From positions 7,965,659 to 8,029,658 of the forward strand of contig JACTAT010000014.1 of NCBI GenBank assembly GCA_014526335.1: a stretch of DNA of 64,000 nucleotides, given 5' to 3'. The DNA is from Chrysaora quinquecirrha (Eukaryota > Cnidaria > Scyphozoa > Semaeostomeae > Pelagiidae). A model generated the notes under the pieces. It ran no database searches. It was not told where the DNA came from and saw only the letters and a list, made by a program, of their open reading frames with translations. The translations under genes and the position numbers were made by a program. Of the stretch, positions 55,269 through 64,000 are shown in pieces. Numbering within the stretch: the first letter of the stretch is position 1; every line of letters begins with the position of its first letter.

Positions 55269-55785
55269 CTAAAATAAACGACCTTATATCATAAATCGTT
55301 GTAAAAAGGCTTAAACTATACGAGGAGCTTTTCCTAAAAATAATTGATAAATGAATTCTTAACCTCAAGATTGCACCTTTGCCATACTCTTACTGATGTT
55401 TACCTATCCCTAAAATTCGAGTTATCTAGAGCCCCTACTATTTGAACATGTATCACAGGGCATCATTGTGCAATGTAAAGTAAAGCACTCTAGAGTACAG
55501 TATACACAAATAAAAGCGAGATAAAAAATTTAGATAAAAATTACAATAACTTTTAATCGCGATTCCAAATAAGGTACGTCCTTGATTAAGCGTCCGGGGC
55601 TCATGACTGCGGGAAAGGTACAAGTCTGTTTCTCTCACACTCTCCTGTGTTTTCACGGAATGGCGGACCTTTGGAGAAAGACATTGAGAAATAGACCTGG
55701 GGCAAGTCTATAGCTAATGCTGAGCAAAGCTTCTGATATAGCGAAAATATCTAGGCAATTATGAAATATTTATTCCACGATAGTA
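55269..55785. other. No exon seen; hairpin-MITE half copy
   Basis: 55628-55680 carries half of the hairpin MITE at 37106. The signal-peptide exon of gene B should lie upstream of 55268 but was not identified; later insertions (55.8-59.6 kb) may separate it. Confidence 0.4.
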
Positions 55786-56046
55786 GGGGCAATTCGTTCC
55801 CTGAGAATCTTGAAGCTACACCCTTGCCGTTAGTTTATATAGATTCTTTGGATTTCACGGAAATTCTATTCATTAGAAATCCTTTGCCAACAGGAATCTC
55901 AGACGTCTTTTTGCAGGGTCAAATGGATTCTCTTCTTGAATCTCGTACACCGTTGCTCGAAAACCTATTGTTTTCACAGAAATCCCTTGCAAATCCTTTT
56001 GTTTTAGTAAAAATCTCGTACACCTTTTTGAAAAGTGAAATGCCCC
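55786..56046. mobile_element. MITE of the GGGGCAATTC / CTCGTACACC family
   Basis: Ends GGGGCAATTCGTTCC and GTGAAATGCCCC are inverted. Internal TTTTGTTTTAGTAAAAATCT and CTCGTACACC occur twice. Related copies at 32585-32720 and 61487-61612. Confidence 0.7.
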
Positions 56047-56229
56047 TGGGTCAAATGCAAATCGTCTAAAATGTTGGACCACTATTGATTTGTTGATTTG
56101 ACAATCGATGTTTGGTCGTTTCGCCGGGTCCTATAAAACTGCAAATACAATTCGAATATTCCACTAACAGAACTTTAAAATAAACTATAAATCTTATTTG
56201 AATATTTTGTTAACAGAATTTTAAGGGTA

Positions 56230-56353
56230 CTCTTAGGTGCCAAATAAACGGGGGATGGGAAATTTTTCAAAAATCTAATAAATGGGGGGTCCTAATAAGG
56301 TCCGAAAAGCTCAAAATTAATAAACGGGGGGACGTTTATTTGGCACCTAAGAG
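56230..56353. mobile_element. 124-bp MITE with perfect ends
   Basis: CTCTTAGGTGCCAAATAAAC and its exact inverse at the right. The short core has repeated AATAAACGGGGGG units. Confidence 0.88.
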
Positions 56354-56700
56354 AAAATGATTTACAAAAAAACAATTTTCAGACACGTACTTTGCAGTGC
56401 AGCCGATTCTTGAGATGTATTTGCACGCACGAAACAAGTGCACGTACTGAACAGCAGTGCTGCCCATACCACGTGAGAGATGGTAGGTAAATGCATCCTG
56501 CACACGTTATGCGAATGCCAATGCTAGAAAATAAGAAAGTTCTAACTTTAATTTCCTTGAATAGAACCAGTAGAGATTTTTTCATATTGAAATTAATTTT
56601 GTCTATTACTATTTTTATGGCATGCTCAACCTGCAAGGCCGTTGAAAGAAATCTCGGATTGGCAGGGGCAGGGAGGAAGGGCTGAACAAGTGAAAAGCAT

Positions 56701-58182
56701 TTGATAACGCGATTTTATGACGTCATACTATTGTTTTTGAGTTATTGGGGGTCAAGCCCCCCAGCGCCCCCTGCTTCCGACGCCCCTGATCTAAAAAGCA
56801 ACTCTTTTCTTCTATACACTATAACATTATATTCTTCCATCACTCTACACTCTTATGAACCAAATAATATTTGTCGAGGCTCCATGTTCTTCTTTTTGAA
56901 TAATTTGAGTCTGATTGAATCAGTATTCGTTGAAATTCCAATGTGTGATAATGACAAATTATTATGTGGAGTAGTATACAGAAGTCCTTCTCAAGACAAC
57001 CACGATGATCTGCGGAATTTGATAAAAATTGCTGCTGGTAATGATTATAAAGATTTGTTAATTTTCGGAGACTTCAACTACCCTGAAATTGACTGGTTGA
57101 GCCACTTAACACACACTGACCACGATCATCCAGCTTATTTATTTCTTAATGCTGCAGATGACTGTTTACTAACGCAGCATGTTGAAAATGATACCAGACA
57201 CAGGCAAGATCAAAGATCGAGTCAGCTTGACTTAGTATTTAGTTCAGACAGTGATTCCGTGCAAAAACTCGATTATCTTGATCCTCTTGGTTCAAGTGAT
57301 CACGTTATTATTCTTCTACAGTATAGAACTGAAAATACAAAAGAACACAATCCATATTCGGAAACAACAAGATACAAATATGACCATGGAGATTATATTT
57401 CTATTTCTGAAGAATTGAAGAGCACTAACTGGGACCTGGAATTTAAAGACATGAACGCCAACAGCATGATGTTACTTCTAGAATCAAAGCTTAACGTGGC
57501 AATTGAAAAATTCATACCTAAGTGTAATAATAACCTTGGAAAGTTTGACAGAACACAACCAGCGTGGATGAACACTTCGATTCTTAAGGTCTTAAAGAAA
57601 AAACATAACGCATACAAAAGATGGAACCTTACAAAAGCAAGAAAAGACTATCAGAGATTTAAAAAAATGAGCAATCTAACGAAATCGAAAATTCGTTCCA
57701 GAATAAAATCTTTTGAAAAAAATGTAGCTAAGACAATAAAAACTAACTGTAAGAATTATTGGAAGTATGCAAATTCAAAACTAAAGTTCAAATCCAAAGT
57801 TCCTGACCTAAAGGTCGGTGATAATAACTCGTATACTAGTTCTGAACAAGAGAAAGTCGACGTTCTAAATGAGTTTTTTACTTCTGTCTTCACTAAAGAA
57901 GACTTGACCAGTCTACCAAGTACATCGACAACTCTGCCATTAAATCTTGATTTCTTAAACAATGTTGAAATTTCGATAGATTCTGTACAAGAAGCAATCA
58001 TGTCATTAAATGTATCTAAATCTCCTGGACCTGATGGTATTCATCCAAGGCTTATAAAAGAAACTGCTGAATTTATCGCGTATCCGTTAAAATTAATATT
58101 TCAAAAGAGTCTAAACACAGGTATACTACCAAAATCATGGAAACTTGCTCATATTACACCAGTTTACAAAAAAAGGAAATAA
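56701..58182 (+). pseudogene. LINE frame 1 (endonuclease end, RT start)
   Basis: The coding part begins near 56912; the upstream codons belong to host sequence and the MITE. It ends after LAHITPVYKK where an A7 run shifts the frame. Confidence 0.8.
56848..56910. mobile_element. MITE family 7 fragment
   Basis: TACACTCTTATGAACCAAAT, then GTCGAGGCTCCATGTTCTT and GAATAATTTGAG. Matches the left end of 27416-27752 and is cut off where LINE coding sequence begins. Confidence 0.7.
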
Positions 58183-58819
58183 ACATGCCAGAGAAAACTA
58201 CAGGCCTATCAGTCTTACCTCGATCATTTGTAGACTTTTAGAGAAAATTATCAAAAACACCATAGTAACGCACATGGATAAATATGATTTGTTTTCACCG
58301 GAACAATTTGGTTTTAGATCAAGAAGATCTTGTGTATTACAGCTCTTAGAATTCTTAGAAGAAGTGACAGACTTACTAGATGCAGGACAATCTGTTAGCG
58401 TTATTTACTTCGACTTTGCCAAGGCGTTCGATTCTGTGCCTCATCGGCGTTTATTGAAAAAGATAAAATCATTCGGAATTGGAGGGAAAGTCTTAACATG
58501 GATATCTTCGTTTTTGTCAAATCGCAAGCAGCAAGTAGTATTAAATGGATATAAATCGTCGTGGACTTGTGTTACAAGTGGGGTACCTCAGGGAAGCGTA
58601 CTCGGACCCTTACTTTTCCTATTATACGTCAACGATTTGCCTGAAATTGTAAATAAATCAAAGGTCAAAATGTTTGCCGACGATTTAAAGCTTTACTCTA
58701 GCAATACCTCTGACGAAATCCAAGCTGAAATTAGAAAAATCGAACATTGGTCAAAAAAAGTGGCAACTTTCGCTCAATCAAGAGAAATGCAATGCACTAC
58801 ATCTTGGGAACAAGGCTGA
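58170..58819 (+). pseudogene. LINE frame 2 (RT core)
   Basis: Holds RT motifs 2-5, including the FADD box. A second A7 run near 58755 ends meaningful translation. Confidence 0.8.
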
Positions 58820-59495
58820 AAGATGTGGAGTTTATAATCTCTGGAATAAAGAAAAGAACTGTGATTCTGAAATATCGTCAGCTTCAGTGGTTAAAGATCT
58901 TGGTGTCTATATAGATGGAAAACAAAAATTTGAAAAGCAAGTAGGAGAATGTATCAGAAAAGCGAATGGGATGCTAGCTTCAATCAAAAGGACATTTAAA
59001 TATATGGACAAAGACGTGTTTCTATTGCTATACAAAAGTTTAGTAAGACCTGTGTTAGAATCATCTGTAGCAGTGTGGTGTCCCAACTTAGTCAAAGATA
59101 TTAAGTCTATCGAGAACGTCCAGCGTAGAGCAACCAAACTTATTCCCAAAATCAAAAACTATTCTTATGAAGAGAGACTAAGAGTACTCAATCTACCCTC
59201 ATTAGAATACCGCAGGAAACGTGGAGACATGATTTTGACTTATAAAATATTAAAAGGATTTCTAGACACTGATTCATCGATATTTTTTGACATCGCGCAA
59301 AGTAACACGCGTGGGCATGTACTGAAACTATTCAAAAAAAGATGTAACTCAAATCTGCGAAAATGTTCTTCTCACAAAGAATAATAAACGACTGGAATAA
59401 ACTCCCAAGTGAAGTTATTAATTGCTCAACTGTGAAACAATTCGAAATAAAATATGACAAATGCGAAGGAGTTAATAGATTTTTATTCAAGTAGT
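58756..59495 (+). pseudogene. LINE frame 3 (RT end, C-terminal domain)
   Basis: Thumb and C-terminal region (CNALHLGNKAERCGVYNL, VQRRATKLIPKIKNYSYEER). A further shift near 59363 precedes IINDWNKLPSEVINCSTVK and the stop at about 59493. Confidence 0.75.
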
Positions 59496-59615
59496 TTTAA
59501 AAAGCTGTAGTAATTAGAAATAATCCATGAACAGTAACTCTAGTTAGCTTAACAGGGTTTTGTAGGCCTGACGGCCTCTTCGTCCCTTATAATTATTATT
59601 GTATTGTATTGTATT

Positions 59616-60839
59616 TGCGTGCGAATGCGTGAATCTAAACTCCTGCGTGTCGCGTGAAATGCTTTGCTACGGCTCGTGATTTCGTGATTTACAGTGTTGG
59701 AGACATAATCGATAGGTTGCTTGAATGCAGGAATGCCCTTTTATCCATCTAACATTGTCAGCAAACTATATTTCTGTCATTCTCTCATATGATGAATTAA
59801 GTCCCCTAAGATCTTAATTTTATATGTTCCCTGTTACAAACTCGCCGTGGAAAGAATTTTTTAAAGCCAATCATTTAGATACACAAAGTTAAGCAGTCTA
59901 AATACAGATCCTGCTCAAAATTTCGGGGAGCAACGCATGAAGTTGTAGGCACGTGAAAATGAAACTTTATCGTGCGTGATTGCGTGAATTGTCGAAAAAT
60001 TGCGAGTGATCGCGTGATTTCGCACCTCTCTTGGGGGCCTCCTTTATCGGTGTACCTTAGGTGCACTAAGCGCCTTCGGCGCATATTATTCCATGATTAA
60101 AATTTGCGTACCTTCTTTACTGAAGGGGGAGGGCTGAACAGGTTATTTTTCACCACTGTGATTGTGTCTGAAGTTAGGTTGGATCCTAAACAAGACATGA
60201 TTTCAAATATGTGCCGCAAGCAGCACCTTTACGCAGCCCTGTGATTGTTGTAAATTAATGGTTTGAAGAACAGTTTCATTTAGTTTCAGATCATGGCCAA
60301 ACGTTTAGCCAGAACGCTAAATGAACTTAACAAAAGGTTAAAATTGATTTGGAATCAATTGAAAATACTTCTACCAGATACAGTACAGCGATTTTGTACA
60401 CGGAACAGAGCAGATACAAATAAACATATAGGCTTATATAAATACTGACCTTAGTTAAAACACTTCTTTTTTCGGAACTCGATTACGCTACGCCCAAGAA
60501 ATTTCTGATAACTTCTGTTTGATACGGCGTTGCCTCACGGTGCAGAGAATATAATTCACTACAAAATGATTTCGTAAGCAAAAATAAAAATAACTAGGCT
60601 ATGTATTGGTTCACCAAGAATAAGTCTGATTATCCGCAAACAGTAGACTACAAAAGAGTCTTCTGTTCTTTTCAAAGCTTCAGAATACTTAATAACGTTA
60701 CATTGAAATTTATTCAAAGCCTCTGTTTTAATTCTCAGCGGCTAAAGGTTGATTTTCTATGGCTCTTTCCACGCTTTTCGCATGACTTGCCTTTTTCGAA
60801 TAATTTAGGACAAAGGGAAGCGGAAAAGAGTGAAAATGA
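59616..60839. other. No gene seen
   Basis: A patch with GCGTGAATT/GCGTGATTTCG repeats (59625-60020) looks like degenerate simple sequence. No exon on either strand. Confidence 0.4.
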
Positions 60840-60914
60840 ACGCTGAAAACACAAGAATCGTGTTCACTCCACCAAAAAATCACTTGAAAAACTTGTTCAC
60901 CGGAAAACACCCCG

Positions 60915-61275
60915 TACTCATGATATCCCTACACGTTACAGATGATAACCCTCCACTGTTTAATCCTCCACTATACTTCGCGTTCTCCACTGTACTGATG
61001 ATAACCTACCTGTACTGATGATATCCATCCACAAATTATAACCCTCAACTTCACTGATGACAACCCTCCTGCACTGATCTTAACCCTCTACTGTACTGAA
61101 CATCCTCCACTGTACTGATGATATCCATCTACAAATTATAACCCTCAACTTCACTGATGACAACCCTCCTGCACTGATCTTAACCCTCTACTGTACTGAA
61201 CATCCTCCACTGTACTGATGATATCCATCTACAAATGATAACCCCCCACTGTACTGTACTGATGTTAACCCTCCA
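60915..61275 (+). repeat. Minisatellite, GTGGAGG family, with higher-order unit
   Basis: Units such as CCTCCACTGTACTGATGATA; a block of about 100 bp (CATCTACAAATTATAACCC ... CTGAACATCCTC) is repeated twice in tandem. It is the reverse complement of the 1106-1490 unit. Confidence 0.85.
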
Positions 61276-61486
61276 CGTGTTACGGGGTGAAAATATCGAG
61301 CGTTTCAGGATTCCGAGGAAGCAAACTGGTCTTTTTGTAAGATCGAACCTACGAATCTAAGTAATATGTATTCAAATTTAGGTAAGAATACTGTTAAAAT
61401 ACAAGCAATACAGACAATGCGTGAAAAAGCTATGTATAAACAGTAAAAGCAGTACCAATAAATATTGCAGGTCCAAAGTTTTGGCG

Positions 61487-61612
61487 AGGAGCATTTCACT
61501 CTGCAAAAAGGCGTACGAGATTTCCATTAAAACAAAAGGACTTTCAAGGGATTTCCAAGAAAACAATAGGACTTCCAGCAAAGGTGTACGAGATTTTCAA
61601 GGAGTGAATTGC
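61487..61612. mobile_element. Short MITE insertion (GGGGCAATTC family)
   Basis: Ends CGAGGAGCATTTCACTC and GAGTGAATTGCCCCTCG, flanked by TTTTGG copies (61481-61486 and 61620-61625, approximately). The duplicated locus at 43.86 kb has the uninterrupted site. Confidence 0.75.
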
Positions 61613-61660
61613 CCCTCGAGTTTTGGAATAGGATCAAGCAGATCATGACAGCAACACTGA

Positions 61661-62640
61661 AACAGGATTAGGACAAGGACAAGTGTAGAGACAGAGAGAA
61701 AGACGTATTTTGTTTTTAATCTAACTACCGAGAGGGGTTACGCCTACAAGGGATTTGGGATTTACATGTGCCGTGGAGAACCTGCCAAGTAAGTGGTTGA
61801 AAAGCGTGAAAATGTTTAACGGTCGATCTTTGGATCTAAAAAAATGAAGCCCTCAAATAGTGCTAAAATGTTTCATAAAAGTACATCATGTGTTTTCTAT
61901 TAGCTCTCTTGCACCCTCTCTCTGAAGCGAGTCAACAGGCTTTTTCTGCTGAAGAAAATTTAAACTCGGCCCTAGAATCGCCAATCGCAACAAATAATCT
62001 GAAAAGGCAAACTCGTAGCCTCAAACCCAGGCCATGTTCCCTAATCGTGACAAATAACCAGTGAAAGTCATCAGTATATTACCCATTACCGGGGATGGCA
62101 CATGTATACCATTCTTCCTAGAGGAGAAACCCTCATCTCGTTATACTTTCAGCCAGCTAAAGCAAGAAAAAAATTTGAAGCAGATCTGTGACAAATAAAA
62201 TGGAAAACAGAGGGGAAAAGATCGAGGGGATGGGAGAGAAGGTTATTGATTATCCAAAGGGGATGCCGAAAGAAGTTTGGGGAAGGGAGAAACGTTGTTG
62301 GAAGGGCTTGGTTGCTTTTATTTCCTGACCAGAAAAACTGCCAGAACATTTGAAATTTGAAATCTCATGAGAACAAAAGATTTGAACATTGCAGAACATT
62401 TGTAACCAACGTATGAGGGATGTGGTACGATAGTTTGAAGAATTTGTTTACGTTAATGATCTTTGTGTTTTAACTGCCATCACAATTAATTTGTCCCTTA
62501 ATTTTTCGCTATCATTTACAGCCCCACACAACTCGTCCTACCAGCTCATCTCTGTGAAGGAAATTACTCTACTCTTCGATCCTTGTCAAATGGCAACTCA
62601 GAGCATTTTAACAAAGCTACCTTTTGACAAATGGCACCTC
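61661..62640. other. No gene seen
   Basis: Downstream flank of gene D. No exon; purine-rich near 62190-62290. Confidence 0.4.
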
Positions 62641-62750
62641 CGATGGGACCTACGATGTTCATGATCTAGTTCTAGATCTTCTTGACTTGACAAACATTGC
62701 TGCATGTGTACTGCACTAGAATACAGTAGAAATATCAAATGAAAAATTGT

Positions 62751-62941
62751 TCATTCCTTTTTATCGTAAACATTGTTACGTGCACCGAGTTCCAACGATG
62801 TTGGCGATGCCTTTCCCTGTGCATCGTATGGCACTTCCAAAGTTTTGCATCTTTTTTTGTGTTGATGATGTATGATCACAAGCAGAACGAAAAGTACAAC
62901 CACAATGACAACGATTGGTACAGCTATTTTCACAGCTTTGT
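62751..62941 (-). CDS. Gene D TM and tail exon
   Basis: Acceptor TTTCAG before 62941, stop at 62751. Tail TLEVPYDAQGKASP ... NNVYDKKE keeps the NxxY motif of gene B. Confidence 0.85.
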
Positions 62942-64000
62942 CTGAAAGAAAAATGAAACAATATGCCTAAAAGGCATTCAACAAAACTACTAACACAGAA
63001 GACCGGCTTGGCTTTTCGTCCTACCATTTAGGGGGCGGGGGTGTTTTCCGCTTACACAAGCCATTTTGATTGGTCCCTTGTGGAACCGTTCCAATTTGGT
63101 ACACACAGGATTTGCAGAAAAATGAGACAACATTTAAAAGACTGGTAGGGCCAGAGCAGGACTCAGACCTGTGACCTTGCGTTGTTTTTGACTCAAAAAC
63201 AAAGCGATTGCTACTAAAAATCGTTTTTTCGGTGCTTTCGGCGCTCAAAATAATGCTGGATAGTCAACACCAACACGATGAACTAGAATAAAATGCATGA
63301 ATAACTTACTGCTCTTTTTAACGCAGTTGCCTCCCTTCATTTCGTAGTCATCAATACAATCGCATCTGTAATTACCATCGCCAATAAGAACACATCTTGA
63401 ATATCGCCCACAGTCATGTCCAGATTCGCAAATATCGCTTGCTGAAAGACAATATCAAATGTGTTAATTAGGGCCTGTTGGTATGGAGATTTTGCCGCTT
63501 TTTCCTGATGAAACGGGAGTCTCTTTATACGGAGATCCTGCCTTATATATAGGTTACTTAGTTACTTCTTTACAAAAAATCCGTTCATATTAGAAAATAT
63601 TCCCCGACATCTGGCATGAGCACTATCTTCTATGGCGTCACTGTCTTATCGAGCTGCTCGTGATAACAGAAGCTCAGCGACGTCGGAGTTTCAGCCCCAG
63701 CTACGGTAACGTCACAGCCAGGGTCGAGGTCTTGATTAGTTAACCTACTACAGAGATCCTAGCGACTGCCACTTAACAACCATTTCACCTTCACATCCAT
63801 CCATCCAGCAACGCCGCGGAAGAAATTTGCACATCATTAGGGAAAACAATGTTGGTTCCTGATATTTGTCTAATTACTGTCTACGCAACAAATATTGTCA
63901 TGCAAATGGTTAAAAACTTAGGGCGAGAATAAACAGATTATTGGGATATGTAAAGTTTTATCTCACCTTGAGCTGACGGTTGGCTGCTCTTAACCGGTTT
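62751..64000 (-). CDS. Receptor gene D, 3' end (SEA start, EGF, TM, tail)
   Basis: Three minus exons: 63967-64000+ (end of the EGF-SEA exon), 63310-63441 (EGF) and 62751-62941 (TM and tail). They copy the last three exons of gene B with the same sizes, phases and splice sites; the final 50 bases of the window match 45738-45790 exactly. EGF: ICESGHDCGRYSRCVLIGDG. TM: IAVPIVVIVVVLFVLLVII, then HHQHKKRC. The tail ends ARNNVYDKKE. No frame break in these parts. The gene continues to the right of the window; its large module is not visible. Confidence 0.85.
63310..63441 (-). CDS. Gene D EGF exon
   Basis: 132 nt, same borders as 45054-45185; differs by a handful of residues, for example ICES for ICQS. 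Confidence 0.87.
63967..64000 (-). CDS. Gene D EGF-SEA exon (3' edge)
   Basis: Donor CAAG|GTGAGA; KPVKSSQPSAQ as in gene B. Cut by the window edge. Confidence 0.75.

Larger units (their letters stand above)
56912..59615 (+). mobile_element. CR1/jockey-like LINE, 5'-truncated
   Basis: Plus strand. Starts inside the endonuclease domain (CGVVYRSPSQ, LLIFGDFNYPEIDW), continues into RT (KSPGPDGIHPRLIK, EQFGFRSRRSC, FDFAKAFDSVPHRRLL, GVPQGSVLGPLLFLLYVNDL, catalytic FADD in KMFADDLKLY) and a C-terminal part (LGVYIDGKQKFEKQVG, YKSLVRPVLESSVAVWCPNL). The 3' end has no poly(A) but GCCTGACGGCCTCTTCGTCC and a (TATTG)n tail, as in CR1/L2-type elements. Three frame changes (about 58172, 58755 and 59363) sit at A-runs of 7, 7 and 4. 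Confidence 0.9.
60840..61660. repeat. Segmental duplicate downstream of gene D
   Basis: Counterpart of 43340-43985. It contains an expanded minisatellite (60915-61275) and an extra MITE (61487-61612) absent from the gene B side. Confidence 0.85.

Noticed and set aside
56379..56636. Signal-peptide exon of gene B (MKKSLLVLF-like start)
   Set aside because: Tempting because gene A begins MKKIMLLV, but the hydrophobic core is broken by charged residues and no donor in the needed phase was seen.

Overview
This is nuclear DNA from an invertebrate animal. Genes are split by introns with GT/AG boundaries, the DNA is AT-rich, and about half the window is transposon and satellite sequence. The gene families and transposon types would suit a cnidarian or another non-vertebrate metazoan, but nothing here fixes the species. 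Exon limits below were read by eye from open frames, splice dinucleotides, phase matching and comparison between paralogous copies in the window.

Layout. (1) 1-5.5 kb, minus strand: the 3' two thirds of an ASPP (p53-binding, ankyrin-SH3) gene, five exons with matching phases. (2) 5.5-19 kb: no convincing gene. It is a transposon field: TA-flanked MITEs, an 8-bp-TSD hAT MITE, a large foldback element built of 15-bp tandem repeats, and a 1.16-kb hAT-like element inserted in a MITE. (3) 19.6-25 kb, minus: receptor gene A (signal peptide, about 600-residue unrecognised helical-looking module, EGF, transmembrane segment, tail). (4) 25.6-34.8 kb: a (GAT)n microsatellite, more MITEs, a pogo-like element split by a MITE, a chimeric gene joining two ASPP-like coiled-coil regions to the cytoplasmic tail of the receptor family, a 1.3-kb element with long inverted ends, and a truncated gypsy pol. 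(5) 35-42 kb, minus: two tandem four-TM CD20/MS4A-like genes; the second has an in-frame stop. (6) 44-55.3 kb, minus: receptor gene B, which I read as one gene with two large modules (exons at 53.5-55.3 and 46.7-48.7 kb), then EGF, EGF-SEA, EGF, TM and tail. A young Ty3/gypsy element sits in the intron between the two modules. (7) 56.9-59.6 kb: a 5'-truncated CR1/jockey-like LINE. (8) 60.9-64 kb, minus: the 3' end of receptor gene D, a near copy of the end of B, continuing off the window.

How it fits together. Genes A, B and D form a tandem family of large EGF/SEA-type single-pass surface proteins. Their 3' end was copied at least once more into the chimeric ASPP-tail locus, and a piece of the ASPP locus was copied about 26 kb away. 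B, D and the chimera share a tail ending in an NxxY motif. Most frame breaks seen in A, B, the gypsy element and the LINE lie at or beside short homopolymers, so assembly error is a live alternative to gene decay.
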